Assembly: GCF_005930475.1 (NCBI RefSeq)
Contig: NZ_SJEW01000008.1
Location: 37,946 to 101,945 of the forward strand
Direction of reading: 5' to 3'
Source of the DNA: Modestobacter altitudinis
Lineage (GTDB): Bacteria > Actinomycetota > Actinomycetes > Mycobacteriales > Geodermatophilaceae
Length of the DNA stretch: 64,000 nt
Part shown: positions 15,917-24,072 of the stretch, piece by piece
How positions within the stretch are numbered: the first letter of the stretch is position 1
Layout of the letters: the number at the start of each line of letters is the position of its first letter
The notes under the pieces: generated by a model
What the model was told of the DNA's origin: nothing
The model's database searches: none
Seen by the model: the letters and a program-made list of their open reading frames with translations, nothing else
Translations under genes and position numbers: made by a program

Positions 15917-16540
15917 TCAGGCCATCTCGGGCACGCGCAGGTGCGCGAGCGCGAGGTCGAACTCGGCGACCTCGGTGATCCGGGCGCCCATCGCGGTGGC
16001 GAAGTCGTCGCGCATCGACGCGCCCATCTGGCGGGAGCGCATCAGCGCGTCCCGGCTCTCGTAGGTGACCGCGGCCGAGGCACGTCCGGTCATCCGGTCG
16101 ATCATCAGGCTGACGCTGCAGAAGCCGGGCAGCTCCTCCATCCGCGGCAGCAGGCTCATCCGGAACGCGTCGACCATGCCGTCCAGCGACGACGGGTCGG
16201 CCTCGGTCCAGATGACCCGGGCGCAGGCGTCCGGCCCGGCCGGGTGGACCCGGTGCAGCGCGGCGATCTCCCACTCCTGGACGTCGACCGTGTCGGCCCG
16301 CAGCACCTCGGCGGCCTTGCTCCGGGAGTCCCGGACGCTGGCCGCGCTGGCCTGCATCGCCTCCTCGGTGGCCCAGGCGGCGGTCACGATGCACCGGCCG
16401 GCCTCCCGGTCGGCGAGCATCGACATGCCGACGCAGCCGCTCATGTGCTGCAGCATCGGCCAGACGGCGTCCCGGACGTACTCGATGCCCTCGTCGACGG
16501 CACCCGGGTCGCCGCGCACGGTGGTGGTCCTGGCGTACAT
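15917..16540 (-). CDS. Tandem ABM-like (dimeric alpha/beta barrel) protein, function unknown
   Basis: A 207-residue protein made of two similar halves, each like an antibiotic-biosynthesis-monooxygenase or stress-responsive ferredoxin-like domain. The first half reads YARTTTVRGDPGAVDEGIEY then CVGMSMLADREAGRCIVTAAW. The second reads CARVIWTEADPSSLDGM then GFCSVSLMIDRMTGRASAAVTYES. Such double-domain proteins are frequent in actinobacteria; some bind haem or act as small oxygenases, but no catalytic residues can be named here. The ATG has a GGGAGGAG ribosome site. It is a single gene followed by a hairpin. Confidence 0.78.
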   Translation of the reverse strand: MYARTTTVRGDPGAVDEGIEYVRDAVWPMLQHMSGCVGMSMLADREAGRCIVTAAWATEEAMQASAASVRDSRSKAAEVLRADTVDVQEWEIAALHRVHPAGPDACARVIWTEADPSSLDGMVDAFRMSLLPRMEELPGFCSVSLMIDRMTGRASAAVTYESRDALMRSRQMGASMRDDFATAMGARITEVAEFDLALAHLRVPEMA

Positions 16541-16698
16541 GCCAGTGCTCCTCCCTGGCAATGCCCCTGCGGCATCGCCGCGGGTCGAACTCTCCTCGCG
16601 CGACGCCGTCCGGTCGGGCACTGCGGTCCGCCGGGGCCGGCCGACGGCGCGTGCGGACCCTCCGCACACCCGCGCGCACACCCCGCGGCGGTGGTCGG

Positions 16699-18105
16699 TC
16701 AGGCGGTGAGGAGGCGTTCGAGCCGGGCGCAGGCGGTGAGCAGGGCGGCGTCGGCTCCGGTCCGGCCGATCAGCTGGACGGCGAAGGGCAGGCCGTCGTC
16801 GGTCCGGCCGGCCGGCAGCGCGACCGCGGGCTGGCCGGTGACGTTGAACGGCCCGGTGAACAACCCCTCGACCTCGCCCTCGGGGGTGTCGATCGGCGGC
16901 GTCGTCCCCGGCGCGACGTAGGGCGCAGCCGGCCCGAGCAGCACGTCGACGCCGTCGAGCAGCGCCTCGGCGGCGGGCAGCAGCTCGGCCTGGCGGGCCA
17001 GCGCGCGGTCCCGAACGGCGGGGTCGGCGTCGCGGGCGGCCTCGAACAGCCGCAGCGTCTCGGGGCCGTACCAGCCGGGCTCGGCGGTCACCCGCTCGCC
17101 GTGCACCGCCCAGGCCTCGGGCAGCAGCACCGGCACCAGCAGGTCGCCGAGTTCGGTCAGCACGTCGTCCCGGACGTCGACCAGCTCCGCGCCGGCCTCG
17201 GCGAGCCGGTCGAGCAGTGCGCCGGTCCGCTTGGCGAGCTCCGGGTCCAGCGCGGGGTGCGCGAGCTGACCGATGAGGACGCCGATCCGCAGCCCGCGCA
17301 CCGGTGCCGGGTCGTCGGCCGCGGTCGCCAGCGCGGGTCGGTCGGCGATCACCGCCAGCACCCGGGCGGTGTCCCGGACGGTCGCAGCCAGCACGCCGAC
17401 GTGGTCCAGGGTCGGCGACAGCGGGGTGACGCCGTCGACCGGGACGAGCCCGGAGGTCGGCTTGATGCCGACGACGCCGCAGTAGTGCGCCGGGAGCCGG
17501 ATCGACCCACCGGTGTCGGTGCCGAGCGCCGCTGGGACGACGCCCGCGCCGACCAGCGCGGCCGACCCGCCGCTGGAGCCACCGGCGGTGCGGTCGGGGC
17601 GGACCGGGTTGAGCGCCTCGGGCAGGTCCGGGTGCGGCGCGCCGGCGGCGTACTCGAGCAGCGATGCGGTGGCGACGACGTCGGCGGCCGCGGCGCGCAG
17701 CCGGGCGACGACCGGGGCGTCGTGGGCGGCGGGCGAGCCGGCCATCGCGCTGGGGTTGCCGTCGCCGCGGACGGACCCGGCGACGTCGATCATGTCCTTG
17801 ACCGCGACCGGTGTGCCGAGCAGCGGGCCCTCGGCGGCGCGCGGCGGGGCCGGCAGCACCTGGACCACCGCGCGCAGCGGACGGCCCAGCCTCTCCAGGC
17901 CCTCGTAGGCGGCGAGCAGGGCGAGGTTCGCCGACTGCGCCGTCCGCTCGCCGTCCGCGATGGACTGCTGCAGCGCCGCGATCGAGTCGGCGAGCCTGGG
18001 GAGCGCCGGCGCGAGGTCGGCCCACCGGGGATCGGCGAGGACGTCGTCCCTGCTCAGCCCGGTGAGGGCGACGACGGCCTGGACGAGCGGGTCGGACGGC
18101 GACAT
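16699..18105 (-). CDS. Amidase signature (AS) family enzyme
   Basis: A 468-residue amidase. The Ser-cisSer-Lys triad is visible: Lys in VAVKDMIDVAG (about 103), the first serine in AGGSSGGSAALVGAG (about 177) and the nucleophile in TDTGGSIRLPAHYCGVVGIK. Family members hydrolyse amides from small nitrile-derived molecules to glutaminyl-tRNA. The absence of gatC or gatB beside it makes a stand-alone amidase (AtzE or allophanate-type, or general) more likely than GatA. The C-terminal part with VTGQPAVALPAGRTDDGLPF is normal. The ribosome site is weak. It stands alone, with a family C repeat just upstream. Confidence 0.88.
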   Translation of the reverse strand: MSPSDPLVQAVVALTGLSRDDVLADPRWADLAPALPRLADSIAALQQSIADGERTAQSANLALLAAYEGLERLGRPLRAVVQVLPAPPRAAEGPLLGTPVAVKDMIDVAGSVRGDGNPSAMAGSPAAHDAPVVARLRAAAADVVATASLLEYAAGAPHPDLPEALNPVRPDRTAGGSSGGSAALVGAGVVPAALGTDTGGSIRLPAHYCGVVGIKPTSGLVPVDGVTPLSPTLDHVGVLAATVRDTARVLAVIADRPALATAADDPAPVRGLRIGVLIGQLAHPALDPELAKRTGALLDRLAEAGAELVDVRDDVLTELGDLLVPVLLPEAWAVHGERVTAEPGWYGPETLRLFEAARDADPAVRDRALARQAELLPAAEALLDGVDVLLGPAAPYVAPGTTPPIDTPEGEVEGLFTGPFNVTGQPAVALPAGRTDDGLPFAVQLIGRTGADAALLTACARLERLLTA

Positions 18106-18122
18106 GGCCGGACCCTAACCAG

Positions 18123-18141
18123 CGCCGAAGGCGCGACTGCG
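18123..18141 (+). repeat. Palindromic repeat, family C, copy 3
   Basis: CGCCGAAGGCGCG (18123-18135), followed by ACTGCGGCGA, matches the 13-base core exactly. It lies in the 91-base gap between the amidase start and the vapC stop. Confidence 0.6.
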
Positions 18142-18196
18142 GCGAGAAGGCGGCATGCGGCGCCGAGCGCGGCAGGCGGAGGGCCGGGTCCTCCGG

Positions 18197-18631
18197 TCAG
18201 GGCGTGCTGGAGGTGTCGATCGTCGCCAGACCCTCGGCCGACCAGGCGGTGACGAGGGCATGATCACCCGACATCGCGACGGTCGTCGGGTCGGCGAGGC
18301 GGGCGGCGGCAGCGCAGTGGACGGCGTCGAACCCGCGAAGTGCGTGCCGGCGCGCCAGCCGAGCTGCCGAGTCGACCAGTTGGTCGTCGATGTCGAGGAG
18401 GTCGAACTGCCGCCACAGCTCGTCGAGACCCGCGAGGCTCGCGTCGTGCTCCGGAGGTCCCAGGCGGCCCAGCCGCGCCGCGCGGGCCAACGCCGCGGCG
18501 GCCTCGACGTACGTCAGCCTGGTCGTGACGAGGGTGGCGGCGGAGTCCCAGATGCGCCGGCAGACGGGCCCGCCGGGTTCATCGGCCACCAGGAGCGGGA
18601 TGACCGCCGACGTGTCGAAGTAGGCGATCAT
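18197..18631 (-). CDS. vapC: PIN-domain ribonuclease toxin (VapC family)
   Basis: A 144-residue PIN-domain protein. The four acidic residues of the active site can be placed at Asp6 (AYFDTSA), Glu43 (TYVEAAA), Asp102 (GFDAVHCAAA) and Asp123 (MSGDHALVTA). VapC toxins cut RNA, often tRNA or 23S rRNA, when freed from their antitoxin. The ATG overlaps the antitoxin stop by four bases (ATGA), the usual arrangement in which antitoxin is translated first. The final residues (EGLATIDTSSTP) are complete. It looks intact. Confidence 0.9.
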   Translation of the reverse strand: MIAYFDTSAVIPLLVADEPGGPVCRRIWDSAATLVTTRLTYVEAAAALARAARLGRLGPPEHDASLAGLDELWRQFDLLDIDDQLVDSAARLARRHALRGFDAVHCAAAARLADPTTVAMSGDHALVTAWSAEGLATIDTSSTP

Positions 18632-18885
18632 CCCCGGTCGTCGGCGACGAGCTCGGTCACCGGGCCCGTGGCCCGCACGGGCTCCGGTCGAGAGCGGACA
18701 GGCTGCGCCGCAGGACGGACCACGCCTTCTGCGACCAGCTGTTCCAGGACGGTGGGCGCGTCGACCGGCACGATGCGTGCGATCGGATGCCCGTGATCGG
18801 TGACGGTCACCACCGTGCCTGCCCGGACAGCGGCGAGGTGTCGGCTCAGCCCGTCGCGCAAGTCCTTGATCCCGATGGCGGGCAT
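18628..18885 (-). CDS. Phd/YefM-family antitoxin of the VapC pair
   Basis: An 85-residue antitoxin. The N-terminal half has the Phd/YefM DNA-binding fold (IGIKDLRDGLSRHLAAVRAG, then VVTVTDHGHPIARIVPVD). The C-terminal half is rich in charge and proline and would be the disordered toxin-binding tail. The ATG has GAGGAG upstream. Such antitoxins repress their own operon. It is unusual only in that it pairs a Phd fold with a PIN toxin, a common combination in actinobacteria. Confidence 0.87.
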   Translation of the reverse strand: MPAIGIKDLRDGLSRHLAAVRAGTVVTVTDHGHPIARIVPVDAPTVLEQLVAEGVVRPAAQPVRSRPEPVRATGPVTELVADDRG

Positions 18886-18973
18886 GATCAGCTCCTCGAC
18901 TGTCGCCACTTTCCCGAGGCGAAGAGTAGCCACCCGAGGTGATCGTCGTACAGCTCGGGAGGGCGGCGTCGCA

Positions 18974-18986
18974 GGCGCCTTCGGCG
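18974..18986 (-). repeat. Palindromic repeat, family C core, copy 4 (reversed)
   Basis: On the minus strand CGCCGAAGGCGCC matches 12 of 13 core bases. It lies between the antitoxin start and the dioxygenase stop (18996), near the end of the dioxygenase transcript. Confidence 0.5.
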
Positions 18987-18995
18987 AGACACAGG

Positions 18996-19859
18996 TCAGG
19001 CGGCTTGGAAGGAGCGCTTGCTCAGCCCCATCGAGTAGCCGTTGATCGCGGTGGTGACCGGCGCCTCCGGGTCGCTGGCCGCGCCGAGGGTGACGAACAG
19101 CGGCGTGAAGTGCTCGACCGTCGGGTGCGCGTAGGGCATGCCGGGCGCGGCCGACCGGAAGCGGGCGAGCTCGTCGACGTCCCCGCGGGAGAGCGCGTCG
19201 GCGGCCCAGGCGTCGAAGTCGCGCGACCACTCGGGGACGACGGTGCCGCTGAACATCTCCCGGGTCAGGAACGGCAGCCCGTGGGTCATGAACCCGCTGC
19301 CGATGACCAGCACGCCGTGCTCGCGCAGGGTGCGCAGCCGCCGGCCGAGGCCGAGCAGCGTCGAGGCGTCGTGGGTCGGCATGGACAGCTGCAGCACCGG
19401 GACGTCGGCGTCGGGGTACATCACCTTCAACGGCACCCACGCGCCGTGGTCGAGACCGCGGCTGCGGTGCTCGTGCAGCTCCTCGCCGTCGGGCAGCACC
19501 GACATGACCAGCTGCGCCAGGTCCGCAGCCGACGGGGTGTCGTAGCGCATCCGGTAGTACATCGGCGCGAAGCCGCCGAAGTCGTAGACCAACTCGGTGC
19601 CGGCCTGGGTGCTGCTGATCGACAGCGGCGCGGACTCCCAGTGCGCGCTGACGATCAGGATGGCCCGCGGCTTGGGCAGCGACCGGGCCCAGGTGTGCAG
19701 CTCGGTCATCCAGGCGGCGTCCTCGAAGGTCGGCGGGGCGCCGTGGCTGAGGTACAGGCTCGGCAGCGCGCCGTCCTCCGGCGTCCACGTCCGCTGTGGC
19801 GCGGACGCCTCCAGCTCGGCGTGCCGCTGCAGGTGGGTGCTGAACGGGTGCTGGGCCAT
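18996..19859 (-). CDS. DODA-type extradiol dioxygenase (LigB superfamily, YgiD-like)
   Basis: A 287-residue non-haem iron enzyme of the 4,5-DOPA dioxygenase group, class III extradiol enzymes that open catechol rings. The metal-binding and catalytic histidines are in YLSHGAPPT, VSAHWES, GLDHGAWVPLK and HPTVEHFTPLFV. The length matches the family. The natural substrate of bacterial members is rarely known. It is transcribed alone from a leaderless-type promoter with a palindrome over the -35, so a regulator (MarR- or LysR-like) probably controls it; no such gene is adjacent. Confidence 0.9.
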   Translation of the reverse strand: MAQHPFSTHLQRHAELEASAPQRTWTPEDGALPSLYLSHGAPPTFEDAAWMTELHTWARSLPKPRAILIVSAHWESAPLSISSTQAGTELVYDFGGFAPMYYRMRYDTPSAADLAQLVMSVLPDGEELHEHRSRGLDHGAWVPLKVMYPDADVPVLQLSMPTHDASTLLGLGRRLRTLREHGVLVIGSGFMTHGLPFLTREMFSGTVVPEWSRDFDAWAADALSRGDVDELARFRSAAPGMPYAHPTVEHFTPLFVTLGAASDPEAPVTTAINGYSMGLSKRSFQAA

Positions 19860-19865
19860 GCCCCG

Positions 19866-19894
19866 ACCATACGCCTTCTGCTTGAAGATTCAAG
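19866..19894 (-). promoter_or_regulatory. Leaderless promoter with operator palindrome for the dioxygenase gene
   Basis: On the minus strand TTGAAT (-35, 19888-19893) and TATGGT (-10, 19866-19871) are 16 bases apart, and the -10 ends six bases before the ATG. The palindrome CTTGAAGATTCAAG (19881-19894) covers the -35, a good site for a repressor. No Shine-Dalgarno is present. Confidence 0.62.
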
Positions 19895-19961
19895 TACCGA
19901 CGTGAGGAGTGCCACGCCCCGCCGTCAGGAGAGTCCGGCTGCCGTCGGCTAGACAGTGGGC

Positions 19962-20492
19962 ATGACCGAGGTGACGCAATCTGGTGCCGGCTGGCTCTCC
20001 CGCGAGGAGATGGACGCCGCGCGCGAGCGGCTGCCGATCCTCTACGTCGACGCCGTCCCGGTGCGGGTGGACGACCACGGCGTCGTCACCGCGGTCGGTC
20101 TGCTGCTGCGGATCGGGCAGAACGGCCAGGTCAAGCGGGCTCTGGTGTCCGGGCGGGTGCTGTACCACGAGCGGGTCCGCTCGGCGCTGCTCCGGCACCT
20201 GGAGAAGGACCTCGGCCCGCTGGCGCTGCCCCGGGTCCCGTCGGCGCCGCAGCCGTTCACCATCGCCGAGTACTTCCCGACCCCGGGCGTGACGCCGTTC
20301 CACGACCCCCGGCAGCACGCGGTGTCGCTGGCCTACGTGGTGCCGGTCGGGGGCGACTGCGCGCCGCAGCAGGACGCGCTGGAGCTGACCTGGTTCGCGC
20401 CGGACGACGTCCGGGACCCGGCGGTGCTCGCCGAGCTGGCGAACGGCCAGAGCACCCTGCTGCTCCAGGCCCTCGCGCACCTCGGCGTCTGA
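19962..20492 (+). CDS. DUF4916 (Nudix-like fold) protein
   Basis: A 176-residue protein of the DUF4916 group, related in fold to Nudix hydrolases. Characteristic stretches are GWLSREEMDAARERLPILYV, DAVPVRVDDHGVVTAVGLLL and VSLAYVVPVGGDC. The classical Nudix box (GX5EX7REUXEEXGU) is not present, so hydrolase activity should not be assumed. The ATG is used; a GTG two codons earlier is possible. There is no ribosome site, but TAGACA stands six bases upstream as in other apparently leaderless genes here. A family B palindrome follows four bases after the stop. Confidence 0.75.
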   Translation: MTEVTQSGAGWLSREEMDAARERLPILYVDAVPVRVDDHGVVTAVGLLLRIGQNGQVKRALVSGRVLYHERVRSALLRHLEKDLGPLALPRVPSAPQPFTIAEYFPTPGVTPFHDPRQHAVSLAYVVPVGGDCAPQQDALELTWFAPDDVRDPAVLAELANGQSTLLLQALAHLGV

Positions 20493-20495
20493 CCC

Positions 20496-20529
20496 CCCGT
20501 TCGCCAAGAGCGCCACTTTGGCGAACGGG
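20496..20529 (+). terminator. Hairpin terminator, repeat family B, copy 2
   Basis: CCCGTTCGCCAA (20496-20507) pairs with TTGGCGAACGGG (20518-20529) around a ten-base loop. It begins four bases after the DUF4916 stop. Its core is related to the perfect palindrome at 10560-10589. Confidence 0.7.
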
Positions 20530-20534
20530 ACGGC

Positions 20535-20558
20535 TGCCGAAGGCGCGCCTTGGGCGAA
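20535..20558 (+). repeat. Palindromic repeat, family C, copy 5 (fullest)
   Basis: The core TGCCGAAGGCGCG runs into CCTTGGGCGAA, with AAGGCGCGCCTT as a perfect 12-bp centre. The stretch from 20539 matches the copy at 7662 at 17 of 19 bases. It lies directly after the family B hairpin. Confidence 0.6.
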
Positions 20559-20627
20559 GACCGGAGGCATGACGTGGGCGACGCCGGGCGCAGGGGGTAC
20601 CGATCCGCGGCTGGACGACCGATACCG

Positions 20628-20641
20628 GGTCTGAACAGACC
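20628..20641. promoter_or_regulatory. Operator-like palindrome before the DUF4407 gene
   Basis: GGTCTGAACAGACC is a perfect two-fold symmetric site (six-base arms, AA centre) ending 20 bases before the ATG. Its position suggests a repressor site or a transcription start region. No promoter hexamers stand out clearly. Confidence 0.45.
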
Positions 20642-20661
20642 TGGGAGAGGACGTCGTCTGC

Positions 20662-22161
20662 ATGAGGGCCCGCAACAGTTCCGTCGGTGACCGCCTGGCC
20701 GTGCTCGCCGGAGCACGGTTGGACGTGCTCACGGTCGCGCCGGGCTCCCGCGCCAAGTACGTGGCGCTCGGTGGTGTCCTGCTCAGCACGGGTGGGCTGG
20801 CGGCCGTGTCGGCGGCCTTCGCCGTGCACATGGCCCTCGGCGCCCCGTGGCTGCTGGCCGGCGTGATCGGCCTCGGCTGGGGCCTGGTGATCGTCAACCT
20901 GGACCGGATGCTGCTGGTCGGCATGGGCCACGACGCCTCGGTGTTCCGCAACGTCGCGATGGCGGTGCCACGCATCGCCCTCGGCGTCCTGCTCGGCACG
21001 GTGATCTCGATGCCGCTGACGCTGCAGGTGTTCAACAAGGAGATCGACGCGACGATCGTGACGCTGCAGGCCGAGGCGGCCGACGAGTTCACCGCCGAGC
21101 TGGACGCCGACGCCCGGTACGCGCAGATCCCCGAGCTGCAGGACAAGATCGCCTCCGAGCAGGCCGTGCTGGCCGGCGGTGGGCAGACCGACTCGAACGC
21201 CGACCCGCGGGTCACCGCCGCGCAGACGGACCGGGAGTCGAAGCAGCAGGCCTACGACGCCGCGCTGGCCAGCTACGGCACGCTGCAGGCCAAGGCGCAG
21301 TGCGAGCTCGACGGCACGTGCGGCTCCGGTGATCCCGGCGAGGGCGACGCCTACGTCTCCGCCGCCGCGGCCGCCGCGCAGCAGGCCACCGTCCGGGACG
21401 CCGCCAAGGCCGAGCTGGACGCCGCCGACGCCGCGCTCGTCGACGCCCGGACGTCGGCCGGCGCGGACGCGGCCAGCAACGGTGCCCGCAGCGTCGCGAT
21501 GGCGCAGGCCGACCTGGCCACCGACCAGGCCGAGCTGGCCCGGCTGACCGCGCTGCGCACCGCCGAGCAGGAGGCGTTCGCCGCGCAGAACTCCCAGGCC
21601 GACGGCCTGCTCGCCCGGCTCGAGGCGATGGACCGGCTGGCCGAGGACCGGCGGGCCGCCGGCACCGCGCACGTGATGCTGTTCCTGCTCTTCCTGTCCG
21701 TCGAGCTGCTGCCGGTGCTGATGAAGACGCTGCTCAACTTCGGTGAGCCCAACGCCTACGAGGTGCTGGAGAAGCTGCGCGACGAGGAGGACGTCGAGGC
21801 GGAGAAGATCCGCCGCGACGGACGCCAGCGCGCGGTGCAGGCCCGCGCCGACCTGGTGGTCGCCGCCGAGACCGACCGGATGGCCCGGGAGATCCTGGAC
21901 CGGGAGATCGCCGCCCGCGAGGAGGCCGAGCGCCGGGAGGCCCGCCGGCAGGCCCGCCGCGGCCGGTTCGCCCGGATCCTGCGCAACGCGGTCGGCTCCG
22001 ACCGCCCGGTTCCGGCGGCGACCGAGGTCGTCGAGCCCACGCTGGACACCGGCGAGCTCGAGGCGCTGATGACCGCCCCGTCCGCCGTCCGCCCGTGGCC
22101 GCTGCCGGCCCCGCGTCCGGCCGCGGAGCTGTTCACCCCGGTGGAGTCCCGCGAGCGCTGA
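20662..22161 (+). CDS. DUF4407 membrane protein with long helical loop
   Basis: A 499-residue membrane protein of DUF4407. Three hydrophobic segments lie near the N-terminus (about 33-59, 62-84, 96-124) and one near residue 340 (HVMLFLLFLSVELLPVLMKT). Between them is an approximately 200-residue Ala/Glu/Asp/Gln-rich region that should form coiled coils, with two cysteines in CELDGTC. The C-terminal tail is again helical and charged (EREARRQARRGR-type). NLDRMLL after the second segment is typical of the family. The role is not established. An AGAGG ribosome site lies about ten bases upstream. A palindrome stands in its promoter region and a strong hairpin follows. Confidence 0.8.
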   Translation: MRARNSSVGDRLAVLAGARLDVLTVAPGSRAKYVALGGVLLSTGGLAAVSAAFAVHMALGAPWLLAGVIGLGWGLVIVNLDRMLLVGMGHDASVFRNVAMAVPRIALGVLLGTVISMPLTLQVFNKEIDATIVTLQAEAADEFTAELDADARYAQIPELQDKIASEQAVLAGGGQTDSNADPRVTAAQTDRESKQQAYDAALASYGTLQAKAQCELDGTCGSGDPGEGDAYVSAAAAAAQQATVRDAAKAELDAADAALVDARTSAGADAASNGARSVAMAQADLATDQAELARLTALRTAEQEAFAAQNSQADGLLARLEAMDRLAEDRRAAGTAHVMLFLLFLSVELLPVLMKTLLNFGEPNAYEVLEKLRDEEDVEAEKIRRDGRQRAVQARADLVVAAETDRMAREILDREIAAREEAERREARRQARRGRFARILRNAVGSDRPVPAATEVVEPTLDTGELEALMTAPSAVRPWPLPAPRPAAELFTPVESRER

Positions 22162-22175
22162 CCCGCCCCACCCGT

Positions 22176-22216
22176 ACTGGCCTCGACCCCGGCATCTCGC
22201 GGGGGTCGGGGCCAGT
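22176..22216. terminator. Bidirectional 15-bp hairpin between convergent genes
   Basis: ACTGGCCTCGACCCC (22176-22190) pairs with GGGGTCGGGGCCAGT (22202-22216), with one G-T wobble, around an 11-base loop. It separates the DUF4407 gene from the convergent serine hydrolase gene. Confidence 0.75.
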
Positions 22217-22249
22217 CGGCGTTCGGGACGGCGCGGGTTCGCCGGTCGG

Positions 22250-23506
22250 TCAGGCTCCGGGGACCAACCCTGCTGCGTCCACGGTCTCGTACAGCGTCTG
22301 CATCAGCGGTCCGATCTGGTCATTGGGGCCCTCGACGGAGCTGTTCAGGGCGAAGGCGATGATCAGGCCCGACTCCGGGAAGTAGGCGTGCACGGCGCGG
22401 AAGCCGAGAGTCTGGCCTTCGTAGAACCAGAACGTGCCGAGTTGCGGGGTCGTGAGCTGGGCGATCCCCAGACCGAACCCCTGGGGGTCGGTCGCCGACG
22501 TGCTGTCGATGGGCTGGCCGGTCGTGGTCGAGACGAGGCTCTCCAGCTCGGCCTGCTGCTGGGGTGGGAGCAGCCGGCCACCGTAGAGCGCGCGTTCCCA
22601 CCGGGTCATGTCGCTGGTGGTGCTGATGATGGCGCCGGCGGAGCGCGCCCAGGACAGCGTGTCCCGGCTGACGTCCTGTCCCAGGAGCCCGGGCAGCGGG
22701 AAGTCGGGGTTGAAGAGGTAGCCGGCGGGTTCGCGGTCGGTCACCCAGGCGGGGTAGACGTCGGGGCGGTAGTGCAGGTCGCGCAGGCCCAGCGGCTCGA
22801 TGATGCGGCGGTACAGCTGGTCGGAGTAGCTGTGCCCGGTCGCCCGCTCGATGATCATCTCGGCGAGGACGTAGTTCGTGTTCGAGTAGCTGTAGCCCGA
22901 CGTCGCCGGGGCGTCGAGCACGTAGCCGACCAGCCGCTCCTGTGAGAAGTACGTGTGCGGATCGGCGGCGTAGTCGGCGTACCAGGCCGGCTGGTCGTCG
23001 TAGGTCGGGATGCCGCTGGTCATGTTCAGCAGCCGCCGGATCGTGACGTCCCGCCACTGCGGGTACTGCGGCAGCCACGTCCCGAGCGTGTCGTCGATGG
23101 ACAGCCGGTGCTGTGCCTCCAGCTGCAGCAGCAGCACGGCGGTGAACGCCTTGGTGTTGCTGCCGATCTGCCAGACGGCGTCCGGTGGCACCGGCACGGA
23201 GCCGCCGAAGGTCGTCGTCCCGGTGGTCACGTCGATCGTCGACCGGCGGCCGGGCAGGTTGACGCTGACGCCGGCGGCCGAGACGTGCTCCGCCGCACCG
23301 CGGTCACGCAGGTAGGCGTCGAGGTCCGCGCGCAACTCCGCAGCGACGTCGTCGCCGCGTGCCCCCTCTGGAATGGACGGCGCGGCGTGCGCGGGGACAT
23401 TCCCCGCGATCGGGGCCACGAGGCCCGCGAGCACGAGCAGCGCGACGACGAGGGCGCGGATCAGCGCGGCTCGGGTGGTCAGGTGAGGTGCGCGGTGTCC
23501 GGTCAT
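22250..23506 (-). CDS. Secreted beta-lactamase-like serine hydrolase (class C / PBP fold)
   Basis: A 418-residue exported protein. A signal peptide (ALIRALVVALLVLAGLVAPI, cut near PAHA) precedes the serine beta-lactamase fold. SxxK is SNTK in WQIGSNTKAFTAVLL and YxN is YSN in SYSNTNYVLAEM. The third motif is probably in the GQTLGFRAVHAYF region. Such proteins are D-alanyl-D-alanine carboxypeptidases, esterases or peptidases more often than true beta-lactamases. The ATG (MTGHRAP) is preferred because GGTGGAG precedes it at good spacing; a GTG four codons upstream lies within that site. Confidence 0.87.
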   Translation of the reverse strand: MTGHRAPHLTTRAALIRALVVALLVLAGLVAPIAGNVPAHAAPSIPEGARGDDVAAELRADLDAYLRDRGAAEHVSAAGVSVNLPGRRSTIDVTTGTTTFGGSVPVPPDAVWQIGSNTKAFTAVLLLQLEAQHRLSIDDTLGTWLPQYPQWRDVTIRRLLNMTSGIPTYDDQPAWYADYAADPHTYFSQERLVGYVLDAPATSGYSYSNTNYVLAEMIIERATGHSYSDQLYRRIIEPLGLRDLHYRPDVYPAWVTDREPAGYLFNPDFPLPGLLGQDVSRDTLSWARSAGAIISTTSDMTRWERALYGGRLLPPQQQAELESLVSTTTGQPIDSTSATDPQGFGLGIAQLTTPQLGTFWFYEGQTLGFRAVHAYFPESGLIIAFALNSSVEGPNDQIGPLMQTLYETVDAAGLVPGA

Positions 23507-23691
23507 GGCGGGCTCCACCCAGGAACATCGAAGGTGTCGGGCGAGTGGCCCACCGTTCCGCAGGCGGAGCGGCCCGTGGTGGCTGGGAATCGCGGTGTGC
23601 AGGCGCAGACGGCGCGTCCCTACGCCGTGGCAGTGTCGGCTCCGGTCAGCACGACGTCCCAGTTGCGGCGAAGCGGTGCCACGCTGACTGC

Positions 23692-23979
23692 ATGAGCAGC
23701 CCGGTGGAGGTGACTGCCCTGGCGATCAACGTGACGATCCCGGAGGCGATGCGCTGGACGGACACCCGGCGCGGTCAGGAGTTCCTGCTCAGCACGCTGA
23801 ACGTCCGGCTGCTGCCGGACGGGCACCTGGCGGCGAAGGCCTACGGGCGGCCGACCGCCGGCGGTCGCGGCACGTACGTCTCCTTCCGGGTCCCCGACCG
23901 GCCGGAGCTGGCGGCGCTGGTGTCGGAGGCCGCCGGCCGCGCCGGTGAGCTGTGGGCGGCTCACCGCGGCCTCGGCTGA
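23692..23979 (+). CDS. Small conserved-looking protein, function unknown
   Basis: A 95-residue protein I do not recognise. It starts MSSPVEVTALAINVTIPEAM and ends GRAGELWAAHRGLG. The middle (YVSFRVPDRPELAALVSEAA) suggests a mixed alpha/beta fold. The codon third positions are strongly GC, supporting real coding. There is no ribosome site; CACGCT lies six bases before the ATG, matching the leaderless layout. It is a single gene between two intergenic regions. Confidence 0.6.
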   Translation: MSSPVEVTALAINVTIPEAMRWTDTRRGQEFLLSTLNVRLLPDGHLAAKAYGRPTAGGRGTYVSFRVPDRPELAALVSEAAGRAGELWAAHRGLG

Positions 23980-24072
23980 GGCCCGGCGGATCCGACTGGT
24001 TCCCCGGGGGGCGTGGGCGGACTAGCTTGCCCGGCGACGGCACCCCCGCCGTCCGATCCACGGGAGGCAGCC

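Noticed and set aside
16699..18105. GatA subunit of glutamyl-tRNA amidotransferase
   Set aside because: No gatB or gatC beside it, and the start and linker differ from GatA.
19962..20492. Active Nudix hydrolase
   Set aside because: The Nudix box is not present, so only the fold family is named.
22250..23506. Antibiotic-resistance class C beta-lactamase
   Set aside because: SxxK and YxN are present, but they are shared by many peptidases and esterases and the third motif is not clear.
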